Assembly: GCA_023255355.1 (NCBI GenBank)
Contig: JALRIU010000238.1
Location: forward strand, 1-15,835
From: Pseudomonadales bacterium
Lineage (GTDB): Bacteria > Pseudomonadota > Gammaproteobacteria > Pseudomonadales > JAHEIH01
Direction of reading: 5' to 3'
DNA: 15,835 nucleotides
The position numbers and the translations under genes are program-made. Every line of letters starts with the position of its first letter. The stretch's first letter is position 1. This document shows, one piece after another, positions 1-7,805 of this stretch. A model generated the notes under the pieces. That model did no database searches, was not told the origin of the DNA, and saw only the letters and a list, made by a program, of their open reading frames with translations.

Positions 1-176
1 TTTATGAAACGGCCTTAGAACAAGCTGTTTTGGATAAACTTACTGTTGAAGCCAATATTTCAACCCGTATTAAAGTTTCACAGACTTGTGATATTTACGG
101 CGTCGTTGAAGCGAACGGCAAGTTCTACATGGCTAAGAAAGAAACAAAAGTAACTTTAGGCGGCTGCGGCGGCTAA
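1..176 (+). CDS. soxY: SoxY, thiosulfate carrier protein (3' end only)
   Basis: The window opens inside this gene; the last 57 codons are readable in frame from position 3 and end at TAA 174-176. The encoded tail finishes with VTLGGCGG, the swinging-arm signature of SoxY, whose penultimate-region Cys carries thiosulfate and its sulfur intermediates as a covalent adduct in the periplasm. The preceding residues (ISTRIKVSQTCDIYGVVEANGKFYMAKKE in outline) fit the immunoglobulin-like fold of the family. soxZ follows after 27 bases, the usual partner order, since SoxY and SoxZ work as a heterodimer. The signal peptide and N-terminal half lie outside the window. The call is firm because of the GGCGG terminus and the neighbours. 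Confidence 0.95.
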   Translation, partial: YETALEQAVLDKLTVEANISTRIKVSQTCDIYGVVEANGKFYMAKKETKVTLGGCGG

Positions 177-203
177 GCACACAGAATTGATTGGAGAAAT
201 ATC

Positions 204-515
204 ATGGCTGGAAAAATTCGTTTGAGAGCAAGTTTAAATGGTGATGTCGCTGAAGTTAAAGCATTGATGCGCCACCCAATGGAAACAGGTCTTCGCAAAG
301 GCAAAGACGGCAATCCTATCCCTGCCCACCATATTACTGAAGTGAAAGCGACAGTGGGTGATCGCACGGTAATGCATGCCTTTTGGTCTGGCGCTGTATC
401 GCAAAACCCGCTGATCGGTTTTAACGTTGCTAATGTTAAAGAAGGTGATGAGATCATCGTAAGTTATGTAGATAACAAAGGCGAAACTGGCGAAGGTTCT
501 GCCACCATTAAATAA
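204..515 (+). CDS. soxZ: SoxZ, partner subunit of the SoxYZ carrier
   Basis: This 103-residue protein has the length and character of SoxZ. It begins MAGKIRLRA, includes the family-like segment around residues 21-40 (LMRHPMETGLRKG, then PAHHI) and ends with a beta-rich tail (DEIIVSYVDNKGETG). SoxZ has no signal peptide; in known systems it is exported bound to SoxY through the Tat route, and this protein also lacks one. Its role is to hold SoxY so that the Cys arm can visit SoxAX, SoxB and SoxCD. A ribosome site GGAG sits about 8 bases before the ATG. It lies between soxY and soxA in one transcription unit. Confidence 0.96.
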   Translation: MAGKIRLRASLNGDVAEVKALMRHPMETGLRKGKDGNPIPAHHITEVKATVGDRTVMHAFWSGAVSQNPLIGFNVANVKEGDEIIVSYVDNKGETGEGSATIK

Positions 516-550
516 CGCTGATTCGCTGTCTAAAAATGAGGTCGCATCTA

Positions 551-1327
551 ATGAAAATTAACATGTTTCAACGCATGATAGCTGGACTGATGATGTCAGC
601 AAGTTTGATTGCCCCAACCTATGCACAAGATGATTTAGATAATCCTGCATGGTTTATGGTGGACGATGGTATGGCGTTGTGGGAAACCCCCAATGGTCCT
701 AACGATGTTTCATTAGAAGAATGCGATCTCGGCCTCGGCGCCGGCGTTGTGGAGGGCGCTTTTGCCCAATTGCCACGCTATTTTGAAGACACCAATCAAG
801 TGATGGATATTGAAGCGCGGATCCTACATTGTATGGAAACGATTCAAGGTCGTGATCTTGTTGATGTATTAGCAAAACCCTATTCAAATGCCGGTGGACC
901 AGGCACAGAAATGGAAGCCCTAGTGGCCTATGTTGCTTCAGAGTCGAACGGCATGGAATTGGCTACACCGCAAGATCACCCAGCTGAACAGGCTGCCTAT
1001 GAACTAGGTGAACAACTGTTTTATTTTCGCGCTGGACCGCACGACTTTTCCTGTGCGACGTGCCACAGTCAGAGTAATAAACGTATTCGGTTAACTGAGC
1101 TTGCCAATCTTACTAATGATGAATCTGGGCCTGTGTTTGGCTCTTGGCCTGCTTATCGCAAAACAGAGGGTGTTGTTCGTACCATGGGCTGGCGTTTACA
1201 AAGTTGTTCAAGACAGCAGCGTTTAACGCAATTGCAAATAGGCTCAGAGGCCACTACAGCACTTGAGGTGTTTCTCGCAGTCAACGGTGCTGGCGCAGAA
1301 ATCACTGCACCAGGATACAAGCGATAG
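551..1327 (+). CDS. soxA: SoxA, c-type cytochrome subunit of SoxAX (single-haem form)
   Basis: SoxA is the catalytic subunit of periplasmic SoxAX, which oxidatively joins thiosulfate to the SoxY cysteine. From the ATG at 551 it is 258 residues with a signal peptide ending near PTYA-QDD (residue 25). An ATG at 536 is also in frame, but GAGG at 538-541 is well placed for 551, so I chose the later start. Only one haem motif is present, CATCH at residues 168-172. The motif CSRQQR at 219-224 supplies the Cys that becomes the persulfide haem ligand at the active site. The N-terminal half has lone Cys at 58 and 94 where two-haem SoxA proteins bind another haem; in single-haem family members these form a disulfide. 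The gene order and motifs make the call firm. Confidence 0.95.
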   Translation: MKINMFQRMIAGLMMSASLIAPTYAQDDLDNPAWFMVDDGMALWETPNGPNDVSLEECDLGLGAGVVEGAFAQLPRYFEDTNQVMDIEARILHCMETIQGRDLVDVLAKPYSNAGGPGTEMEALVAYVASESNGMELATPQDHPAEQAAYELGEQLFYFRAGPHDFSCATCHSQSNKRIRLTELANLTNDESGPVFGSWPAYRKTEGVVRTMGWRLQSCSRQQRLTQLQIGSEATTALEVFLAVNGAGAEITAPGYKR

Positions 1328-1341
1328 TCAGGAGAATGATG

Positions 1342-1947
1342 ATGAAAAAAGTAGTAATGATTTTTATGTCGCTCGCCTTGGTAGCACCATTCAGTATCGC
1401 AGAACAAGGCATTGAAAATGTTTGGAAAGCGTCAACCAAAGAAGTGGGTCAGGCCAAATACGATCGTTTAAGCCAAGATGAACTGCAAGATGCCTGCAGC
1501 ACTAAAGGTGGTGTCAAAGAAGGTTATGACGTCAATGTTTTGCGCCAAAAGGCACAAGAGTCAATCGTCTATCCTAAATATGAAACGTTTGATCCGAGCT
1601 ACTATTTAGGCGATTGGAAAAACGGTGAAAGCATCGCCAAAAACGGTAAAGGTCTGCAGTACAACGATGATCCAAAAGATCCTAATGGAGGTAACTGTTA
1701 CGCCTGCCATCAAATGGCGCAAGAAGAAGTGGCCTACGGCACTCTAGGAACGACACTGCAAAACTATGGTATGCGTGGTCAATCAGAAGTGATGATGCAA
1801 TATACATGGGCAAAAATTTATAACCCACATGTCTACAACGTGTGTTCAATGATGCCGCGTTTTGGCGTCAACGGTATTTTGACCGAACAACAAATGAAAG
1901 ACGTGATGGCTTACCTACTTGATCCTAATTCTCCAGTAAATAATTAA
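1342..1947 (+). CDS. soxX: SoxX, monohaem cytochrome c subunit of SoxAX
   Basis: SoxX accepts the electrons released when SoxA couples thiosulfate to SoxYZ. Three ATG codons stand in a row (1336, 1339, 1342); AGGAG at 1330-1334 best fits the third, giving 201 residues with a signal peptide ending near SIA-EQG (residue 20). The haem motif CYACH is at residues 119-123, and CSMMPRFG at 168-175 supplies the distal Met ligand (171 most likely). The segment between residues 25 and 110 is longer than in the shortest SoxX proteins, and Cys52 and Cys168 could form a disulfide. It starts 14 bases after the soxA stop, so the two subunits are probably co-translated in similar amounts. Confidence 0.95.
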   Translation: MKKVVMIFMSLALVAPFSIAEQGIENVWKASTKEVGQAKYDRLSQDELQDACSTKGGVKEGYDVNVLRQKAQESIVYPKYETFDPSYYLGDWKNGESIAKNGKGLQYNDDPKDPNGGNCYACHQMAQEEVAYGTLGTTLQNYGMRGQSEVMMQYTWAKIYNPHVYNVCSMMPRFGVNGILTEQQMKDVMAYLLDPNSPVNN

Positions 1948-1959
1948 TAGAGGTCTTCA

Positions 1960-3675
1960 ATGGAAAGGCGTGAATTTACAAAGCTGCTAGGCCTAGGCGT
2001 AGCAGCAGGGATGTCTTTACCTAGTATTAAGGGTTATGCGCAAAATAAAGGCGCGGTAAAGCAAGATATCTATGACTTACCAGCATTTGGTAACGTTAGC
2101 TTAATGCACATGACTGACGCCCACGCTCAGTTGATGCCCATTTATTATCGCGAGCCATCCGTTAATATCGGTGTGTATGGTGCCAAAAATCGTCCTCCAC
2201 ACTTAGTTGGCGACGCCTTCTTGAAACACTATGGTGTCAATCCAAAGACGCGTGCCTCGCATGCGTTTACCTACTTAGATTTCACTGCTGCGGCAGAACA
2301 ATATGGCAAAGTCGGTGGTTTTGCGCATTTATCAACCTTGGTTAAGCGAGTGAGGGCATCGCGCCCCGGTTCGTTATTACTGGATGGTGGTGATTTATGG
2401 CAAGGTTCAGCAACCTCGCTGTGGACGAATGGCCAAGATATGGTCGATGCATCAAAATTACTAGGTATTGATGTCATGACAGGTCACTGGGAATTTACCC
2501 TAGGCAGTGATCGCGTGATGGAAATTATTGAAAATGATCTCGACGGTCACATGGACTTTATTGCCCATAACGTCAAAGATCAGGATTTTGGTGACCCAGT
2601 ATTTGCCAGTCACACCATGAAAGAAATCAACGGTGTGCCTGTGGCGATTATCGGCCAGGCTTTCCCCTATACCCCAATTGCAAACCCAGCCTATATGACC
2701 GAGGGCTGGACCTTTGGTATTCAAGAGCGGGAACTGCAAGAAAAAATTGATGAAGTACGGGCAGAGGGTGCGCAAGTGGTTATTTTGCTCTCCCACAACG
2801 GCGCAGATACCGATATCAAACTTGCTTCACAAGTAACAGGCCTTGACGCAATCATGGGTGGCCATACTCACGATGCCATGCCTGGCGCAATGGAAGTTAA
2901 AAATAGTGGCGGTACAACACTAGTTACCAATGCCGGTTCAAACGGCAAGTACTTAGGTGTTATGGACTTTGATGTTCGCGACGGCAAGATCCGCGACTAT
3001 CGCTATCAGTTGCTACCAGTGTTCTCAGACCTATTACCAGCCGACCCTGAAATGCAGGCCCTGATAGATCAAATCCGCGCACCTTATCTAGACCAATTGA
3101 CCCAAGTACTAGCGACATCAGAGGGTACGTTATACCGTCGCGGTAATTTTAACGGTAGTTTTGATCAATTGATTTGCGATGCGTTAATCGATGTCAAAGG
3201 GGCCGATTTGTCATTCTCTCCTGGCTTCCGTTGGGGTACTTCATTGTTGCCCGGCGATAATATCACCATGGAAGATATCATGAGCCAGGTGGCAATTACC
3301 TATCCTGCCACAACACTCAGCGATATGACCGGTGAACGAGTAAAATTGGTACTCGAAGATGTTGCAGACAACCTCTTTAACGCCGACCCATACTACCAAC
3401 AAGGTGGCGACATGGTGCGTGTTGGTGGTCTGGATTACACCATCGATCCGATGGCGTCATCAGGAAACCGTATTAGCGATATGTACCTCAATGGCAAACG
3501 TATCGAAGCCAGCAAAACATACAAAGTTGCAGGTTGGGCATCGATGACGGCTACCGAAGGCACCCCAATATGGGATGTAGTATCGGAGTACTTACTAGCG
3601 AAAAAACATATACCATTAGTGGATGCCAAACAGCCTAAAATTATCGGCATGAAAGATAACTTGGGTCTGGCATAA
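1960..3675 (+). CDS. soxB: SoxB, di-manganese S-sulfosulfanyl-L-cysteine sulfohydrolase
   Basis: SoxB hydrolyses the terminal sulfone of the SoxY-bound intermediate and releases sulfate in the periplasm. The 571-residue length is typical. The N-terminus has a twin-arginine signal, RREFTK at residues 3-8, followed by a hydrophobic stretch and a cleavage site near GYAQ (about 28). The metallophosphoesterase (5'-nucleotidase-like) domain shows metal-binding motifs in order: MTDAHAQL (Asp53, His55), DGGDLWQGS (142-150), the SoxB-type variant GHWEFT (175-180), HNVKD (203-207), LSHNG (His279) and GGHTHD (His302, His304). SPGFRWG at 420-426 belongs to the C-terminal substrate-binding domain. The ATG follows GAGG at a suitable distance, 12 bases after soxX. 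It is the last gene of the operon, followed by a terminator. Confidence 0.97.
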   Translation: MERREFTKLLGLGVAAGMSLPSIKGYAQNKGAVKQDIYDLPAFGNVSLMHMTDAHAQLMPIYYREPSVNIGVYGAKNRPPHLVGDAFLKHYGVNPKTRASHAFTYLDFTAAAEQYGKVGGFAHLSTLVKRVRASRPGSLLLDGGDLWQGSATSLWTNGQDMVDASKLLGIDVMTGHWEFTLGSDRVMEIIENDLDGHMDFIAHNVKDQDFGDPVFASHTMKEINGVPVAIIGQAFPYTPIANPAYMTEGWTFGIQERELQEKIDEVRAEGAQVVILLSHNGADTDIKLASQVTGLDAIMGGHTHDAMPGAMEVKNSGGTTLVTNAGSNGKYLGVMDFDVRDGKIRDYRYQLLPVFSDLLPADPEMQALIDQIRAPYLDQLTQVLATSEGTLYRRGNFNGSFDQLICDALIDVKGADLSFSPGFRWGTSLLPGDNITMEDIMSQVAITYPATTLSDMTGERVKLVLEDVADNLFNADPYYQQGGDMVRVGGLDYTIDPMASSGNRISDMYLNGKRIEASKTYKVAGWASMTATEGTPIWDVVSEYLLAKKHIPLVDAKQPKIIGMKDNLGLA

Positions 3676-3691
3676 GTGTAGATGGCATAAG

Positions 3692-3717
3692 ACCGCAGCA
3701 TTGTCTGCGGTTTTTTT
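3692..3717 (+). terminator. Rho-independent terminator of the sox operon
   Basis: A perfect 7-bp GC-rich stem, ACCGCAG at 3692-3698 and CTGCGGT at 3705-3711, encloses a 6-base loop and runs straight into a tract of seven T (3711-3717). It lies 16 bases after the soxB stop, in the right place and orientation to end sox transcription. Confidence 0.92.
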
Positions 3718-3737
3718 GTGCTATGAAAATCTACTAT

Positions 3738-3822
3738 CATCCCTTAATGCTCAGTCACTCTCCGTCATCCCTTAACACAAAGCCACCCACCGTCATCCCT
3801 TAACGCGCAGCGTATAAGGGAT
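3738..3822. repeat. Degenerate 28-bp tandem repeat ending in a hairpin
   Basis: The motif CATCCCTTAA occurs at 3738, 3766 and 3794, spaced exactly 28 bases apart. The first two units also agree over much of the rest (AGYCACYCWCCGT at the right end). The third unit diverges: its ATCCCTTAACGC (3795-3806) faces GCGTATAAGGGAT (3810-3822), so it can fold into a stem of about 12 bp with one bulge. The rest of 3718-4001 has no coding potential that I could see. The unit structure resembles decayed intergenic repeat elements rather than CRISPR: there are no unique spacers between conserved repeats. Confidence 0.7.
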
Positions 3823-3848
3823 CTCCATATTCCTGCACGATGTATCAT

Positions 3849-3880
3849 GAGATACCGGATAGGCTAACGCCTTCCGGTAT
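3849..3880. repeat. REP-like palindrome
   Basis: ATACCGGA (3852-3859), a bulged T, AGGC (3861-3864), loop TAAC, then GCCT and TCCGGTAT (3869-3880) make a 12-bp hairpin with a single bulge. The 11-mer GAGATACCGGA at its left edge recurs at 14105-14115 beside another gene end. That fits a repeated extragenic palindrome dispersed in this genome. There is no T tract, and it lies about 140 bases past the sox terminator, so it is not needed as a terminator. Confidence 0.65.
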
Positions 3881-4001
3881 GACGAGTATAAGTCTAATGT
3901 CTTCCTCCACGACAGATGCAATTCAATCTAAAAAACTTATCTGGACACTAAGCATTTTCGATTAAAAGGGTATATTATGTATTCCTAATGGAGGAGCTAA
4001 T

Positions 4002-5030
4002 GTGATCGAATGGCTTGAACAATTTACAAGTGGTGAAGTGTCTTTAGCGATCGGTATCACCGTGGGTTTGTTGTTTGGCTCCATGGCCCAACAATCACAA
4101 TTTTGTCTACGCTCTGCAACCATCGAATTTTGGCGTGGCAACCCCGCAAAGAAATTTGCCATCTGGTTATTTACCTTTGGCGCAGCCATGACTCTGACCC
4201 AGATATTCATTCTGCAAGGCGCTTTGCCCAAGGGTCTAATCAGGCAATTAACTACTACGGGTACCTTGTCCGGTGCCATCATTGGCGGCAGTCTTTTTGG
4301 TATTGGTATGATCCTCGCGCGCGGCTGTGCCAGCCGTTTGTTGATACTATCGGCTACTGGCAATCTCAGAGCATTAGTAGCTGGTTTAGTGGTGACGGTC
4401 GCCTCCCAGGCATCGCTGCGCGGCGCGCTTTCACCGCTGCTGGAATCATTAGCATCTTGGTGGACAATAGAGTCTGCTACTCGGGATCTCAGCATGTTGA
4501 TGCCGCGATATTTACCGTTGCTCATCGGTGTCGGTTTTATTGTCCTTGGAATTGTGTTCGCCATAAAACATAAACCTCGGCATTGGCATGTGGTTGGTTC
4601 ACTTATTGTCGGTACAAGCGTGGCGTTAGGGTGGTATTTGACTGCGTGGCACGCCAGTTGGTCATTCGAGATTGTACCGATCAAGAGCGTCAGTTTTACC
4701 GGCCCCTCAGCAGATACTTTAATGGGCTTGATCAACATGCCCAGTGTGCCACTCACCTTTGATATCGGTATTGTACTGGGCGTTTTTGCTGGTAGCTTAA
4801 TTGCAGCTTGGTCGACAGGCCAGTTTCAAATACAGACCTTTGACTCCCAGACTGGGCTTGCGCGTTATCTCATTGGTGCCGTGTTGATGGGATTTGGGGG
4901 TATGTTAGCGGGTGGATGTGCTGTTGGTGCGGGTATTACAGGCGGTTCAATCATGGCACTCACCGCTTGGGTTGCCTTGCTATTTATGTGGCTGGCAGCA
5001 GGCTTGACCGATCGAATAGTTGATCGATAG
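4002..5030 (+). CDS. YeeE/YedE (TsuA-like) sulfur-compound transporter
   Basis: This 342-residue, strongly hydrophobic protein has the two-half layout of the YeeE/YedE family, whose characterised members include the thiosulfate importer TsuA. The family carries substrate past a line of membrane cysteines. Three candidates stand out here in family-type motifs: FCLRS (Cys35), ARGCASR (Cys109) and GGCAVGAGITGGS (Cys306). I count about nine or ten membrane segments by eye. The start is GTG at 4002, with GGAGGAG at 3990-3996; the overlapping ATG at 4000 reads straight into a stop and cannot be used. It is separated from soxB by a terminator and repeats, so it is a separate unit, but its position suggests thiosulfate or another sulfur compound as substrate. 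The exact substrate is not shown by the sequence. Confidence 0.85.
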   Translation: MIEWLEQFTSGEVSLAIGITVGLLFGSMAQQSQFCLRSATIEFWRGNPAKKFAIWLFTFGAAMTLTQIFILQGALPKGLIRQLTTTGTLSGAIIGGSLFGIGMILARGCASRLLILSATGNLRALVAGLVVTVASQASLRGALSPLLESLASWWTIESATRDLSMLMPRYLPLLIGVGFIVLGIVFAIKHKPRHWHVVGSLIVGTSVALGWYLTAWHASWSFEIVPIKSVSFTGPSADTLMGLINMPSVPLTFDIGIVLGVFAGSLIAAWSTGQFQIQTFDSQTGLARYLIGAVLMGFGGMLAGGCAVGAGITGGSIMALTAWVALLFMWLAAGLTDRIVDR

Positions 5031-5056
5031 CGCATCTAAAGTTGTTTGGTTTATAT

Positions 5057-5476
5057 CTAGCGAACGACACTTCTAAAAAGGGACAACAGCTCAATCGCAG
5101 CCAACGGATCGCTATTATAATAAGCGCTATCGTGACCTTCGTTGATGAAATTGCTAAAGCCCGGTAAAGATTGAATCTCGGGTGAATCAAGATCCTTAAA
5201 AGCCATCGACCAACTGGGGAATTGCCGCTCCTCACGCTCACCTTCAGCCAAGGTGAAAACCAATTTATGGCGACTATCTTTATGAATTTTATTAAACAGT
5301 TCAACGACAGTACTTTTATCGCCCTCAAGCATTTGGATAAACGTACCACGGTTGTAAAGTAGCATGCCTGTTACACCCAACATCTCGTTATTAGCACGCG
5401 CTTTTTTCAATAGCTCAACGAGATCGTCTTGAGTAAAGAGTTGATTAGTGCAGCTTGAGTAAATCGTGTAATACAT
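5057..5476 (-). CDS. Stand-alone BLUF-domain blue-light sensor
   Basis: This 139-residue protein is one BLUF domain plus a short C-terminal extension. BLUF domains bind FAD and signal blue light through a hydrogen-bond switch around a Tyr/Gln pair. By alignment from memory with AppA, the key residues are present: Tyr6 (TIYSS), Asn30 (ARANNEMLGVTG), Gln48 (FIQMLEG), and both Trp89 and Met91 (PSWSMAF). The tail from about residue 97 to 139 would form the capping helices. There is no fused output domain, so it must act through a partner protein. AGGA precedes the ATG. It lies 68 bases downstream of manC on the same strand with no obvious terminator between, so co-transcription is possible. It converges on the transporter gene with a 26-base gap. 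Confidence 0.94.
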   Translation of the reverse strand: MYYTIYSSCTNQLFTQDDLVELLKKARANNEMLGVTGMLLYNRGTFIQMLEGDKSTVVELFNKIHKDSRHKLVFTLAEGEREERQFPSWSMAFKDLDSPEIQSLPGFSNFINEGHDSAYYNSDPLAAIELLSLFRSVVR

Positions 5477-5544
5477 ATTCCTACGTCCATAAGAAATAGT
5501 GATCTTATGAACATAGGAAAGGATTAAGCTTTATGCAAGGTCAA

Positions 5545-6945
5545 TTAAACGCGACCATAGCGATCAGTAAAGCGCACAATATCGTCTTCACCAAGATATG
5601 AGCCCGATTGAACTTCGATCAACTCTAAGGGGATTTTGCCTGGGTTTTCCAGGGCGTGTACCGTGCCCAATGGAATATACACAGATTGATTTTCGCTCAG
5701 CATAATTTCATCATCACCGCGCAATACCTTGGCTGTGCCAGATACAACGATCCAGTGCTCAGCACGATGGTGGTGCATTTGAACTGACAGTTTTTCACCA
5801 GGTTTTACTGTGATGCGTTTAACCTGATAGCGCTCGCCATTATCGATCGAATCGTACTTGCCCCAGGGGCGATAAACTTCACGGTGGAACTCGTGCTCAC
5901 TTCGCTTAGCCGATTGCAACTGATCAACAATCTTTTTAATGTCTTGGGCATGGTCTGCGCTTGCGACCAGCACCGCATCTTTGGTATCGATCACAATAAT
6001 ATTTTCTAAACCCACTGTGGCAATCAGCTTGTTATCTGAACGAAGATAACAATGGCTGCTGTTGTGGTTAATTACGTCGCCAATACACACATTACCTGCG
6101 GCATCTTTAGCTCCAATATCTCGGAGGGCTGTCCAACTACCCACATCGTTCCAGCCGGCATCCATGGGCACAACCCACACATTCTCGGCTTTTTCCATCA
6201 CCGCATAATCAATCGATTCTGAAGGACAGGCTTTAAATGCATCGGCATCTACACGAGTAAAGTCTAAGTCGTTGCTCGGCGATGCCATGGCAGCTTGGCA
6301 AGCGCTCGAAATATCGGGTCTGTGGCGTTCAAGTTCTTTTAAGAAACGGCTGGCCTTGAACATGAACATCCCTGAGTTCCAATAATAATCACCACTATCG
6401 AAATACTGCTGAGCGAGTTCTGCGTTGGGTTTTTCGACAAAACGTTCAACTGCTGCAGCACCATTTTTATCGCTTGCCTTGAGATAGCCGTAACCCGTTT
6501 CAGGGTGGGTCGCAACAATACCAAAGGTTACAATTTTGTCTTGTGCTACGAGTGCTTCGCCTTCGGTGACAGCTTTGCGAAAAGCGTCTTCATCGCGAAT
6601 AACATGGTCTGCTGCCAAAATAAGAAGGGTTGGATCATCGCCATGACGTGTTGCTTCAATGGCCGCTAGCGCTACCGCCGGTGCAGTATTGCGTCCAGCG
6701 GGCTCAAGAATAATGGTCGAGGTGTCGGTATCGATAAGACGCAGTTGTTCAGCCACCATAAAACGATGTTCTTCGTTGCAAATGATACTGGGGGATTGAC
6801 AGACTAGCCCCTTTAGGCGCAATACTGTGGTTTGCAGCATCGAATGATTGCCGTCAAGATTGAGCAATTGCTTAGGAAGATTTTTTCGACTAAGTGGCCA
6901 CAAACGGCTGCCGGTGCCGCCGGCGATAATGACTGGCAAAAGCAT
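5545..6945 (-). CDS. manC: Mannose-1-phosphate guanylyltransferase / mannose-6-phosphate isomerase (type II)
   Basis: A 466-residue bifunctional enzyme of the ManC/AlgA/CpsB family, supplying GDP-mannose for polysaccharide or glycan synthesis in the cytoplasm. The N-terminal nucleotidyltransferase half has GGTGSRLWPLSR at residues 9-20 (GTP and metal site), GRNTAPAVALAA at 84-95, FVEKPN at 169-174, WNSGMFMF at 189-196 and DAGWNDVGSW at 262-271. The C-terminal cupin (about 355-466) carries the isomerase signature RPWGKYDSID, QMHHHRAEHW at 389-398 and PLGTVHALENPG, with metal-binding His. Length and domain order are standard. AAGG lies about 10 bases before the ATG. No glycosyltransferase or other exopolysaccharide gene is in the window; its neighbour on the same strand is the BLUF gene. 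Confidence 0.96.
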   Translation of the reverse strand: MLLPVIIAGGTGSRLWPLSRKNLPKQLLNLDGNHSMLQTTVLRLKGLVCQSPSIICNEEHRFMVAEQLRLIDTDTSTIILEPAGRNTAPAVALAAIEATRHGDDPTLLILAADHVIRDEDAFRKAVTEGEALVAQDKIVTFGIVATHPETGYGYLKASDKNGAAAVERFVEKPNAELAQQYFDSGDYYWNSGMFMFKASRFLKELERHRPDISSACQAAMASPSNDLDFTRVDADAFKACPSESIDYAVMEKAENVWVVPMDAGWNDVGSWTALRDIGAKDAAGNVCIGDVINHNSSHCYLRSDNKLIATVGLENIIVIDTKDAVLVASADHAQDIKKIVDQLQSAKRSEHEFHREVYRPWGKYDSIDNGERYQVKRITVKPGEKLSVQMHHHRAEHWIVVSGTAKVLRGDDEIMLSENQSVYIPLGTVHALENPGKIPLELIEVQSGSYLGEDDIVRFTDRYGRV

Positions 6946-6982
6946 TTTTTTATTACCTTTAGTTGTTAATAAAGAGATTGTA

Positions 6983-7002
6983 GCAAATATTTAGAATATT
7001 GC
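6983..7002. promoter_or_regulatory. Imperfect inverted repeat in the manC/TSUP divergent promoter region
   Basis: GCAAATATT (6983-6991) and AATATTGC (6995-7002) form an inverted repeat around TAG with one extra A. It lies in the only space (6946-7047) from which manC and the divergent permease gene can be transcribed, so it could be an operator. AT-rich promoter DNA often gives such symmetry by chance, and I recognise no regulator for it. Confidence 0.25.
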
Positions 7003-7047
7003 AGTGAATGTGAACACGAATTACAAATTTTGTAGGAACAATAGAAA

Positions 7048-7800
7048 ATGCTAGACATCGGTTGGGAGGTCTTAACATTACTCATTATTACCGGGGGTGT
7101 TGCAGGTTTTATCGATGCGGTCGCCGGTGGTGGTGGATTATTAACTATGCCAGCCTTGCTATTTGCGGGATTAAGCCCTGCCCAAGCGGTGGCGACAAAC
7201 AAATTACAGGGTAGTTTTGGCACATTTTCTGCGGTTCGGTATTTCATAAAACAGGGGCTTCTCAAGCCCCAAAATCATCTCCCCGAAGTGGTGGCTGTAT
7301 TCGTCGGCGCCATGCTAGGTGCCATCGCAATCCAATTAATCAATCCTGAATTTTTAGGCGTCATCATGCCATGGGTGTTAATCGCCGTGGCGTGTTATTT
7401 CTTGTTGACCCCTGCTATAGGTGACATTGAAAAAGAGGCCAAACTCAGTAAGCTTGCCGTGTTGGGCATGATGTTTAGCATAGGTGCATATGACGGCTTT
7501 TTTGGACCGGGCACAGGCACTTTTTTTGCGTTAATTTTAGTAGTGTTTAGCGGGCTATCGTTGAAAGCGGCGACAGCGCAAGCAAAACTGTATAACTTTA
7601 CCAGCAACATTGTCTCACTTGCGGTGTTTATTGTTGGTGGTAATGTCGTATGGCAGGTAGGTCTAATGATGGCTCTTGGGCAGTCTACAGGGGCATATTT
7701 AGGCGCAAAAATGGTACATTTCAAGGGTGTTAAGATCATTCGACCTATCACCATTGTGATGTGTATCGCCATGAGTATGGCGTTAATAATAAAAGGATAA
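7048..7800 (+). CDS. TSUP-family (TauE/SafE) membrane permease
   Basis: This 250-residue protein belongs to the TauE/SafE (TSUP) family, which exports sulfite, sulfoacetate or other small anions. The family's internal duplication is visible: GGVAGFIDAVAGGGGLLTMP near residues 16-35 with GLSPAQAVATNKLQGSFGTF (41-60), echoed by IGAYDGFFGPGTGTFFALI (145-163) with GLSLKAATAQAKLYNFTSN (169-187). About seven or eight membrane segments are apparent. It most resembles the YfcA type. Substrate cannot be read from sequence, but the nearby sox operon and a sulfur transporter make a sulfur anion reasonable. AGGA lies about 10 bases before the ATG. It is followed after 5 bases by a MAPEG gene and faces away from manC. 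Confidence 0.9.
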   Translation: MLDIGWEVLTLLIITGGVAGFIDAVAGGGGLLTMPALLFAGLSPAQAVATNKLQGSFGTFSAVRYFIKQGLLKPQNHLPEVVAVFVGAMLGAIAIQLINPEFLGVIMPWVLIAVACYFLLTPAIGDIEKEAKLSKLAVLGMMFSIGAYDGFFGPGTGTFFALILVVFSGLSLKAATAQAKLYNFTSNIVSLAVFIVGGNVVWQVGLMMALGQSTGAYLGAKMVHFKGVKIIRPITIVMCIAMSMALIIKG

Positions 7801-7805
7801 AAATA

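Noticed and set aside
3738..3822. The 28-base periodic repeat as a CRISPR array
   Set aside because: The period is about 28 including any spacer, so there is no room for unique spacers. The units are degenerate, only about three are present, and no cas gene is nearby.
3962..4756. A 264-codon open frame on the - strand opposite the YeeE/YedE transporter gene
   Set aside because: It is antisense to a well-supported transporter with a ribosome site and family motifs. The translation is rich in Pro, Asn and Arg, shows no domain and looks like the shadow of hydrophobic codons.
5031..5056. Terminator between the transporter and BLUF genes
   Set aside because: The 26-base gap shows no GC-rich stem followed by a T tract on either strand.
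7395..7772. A 125-codon open frame on the - strand inside the TSUP gene
   Set aside because: It is fully antisense to the TSUP permease, whose duplicated motifs are clear. It has no ribosome site or recognisable domain.
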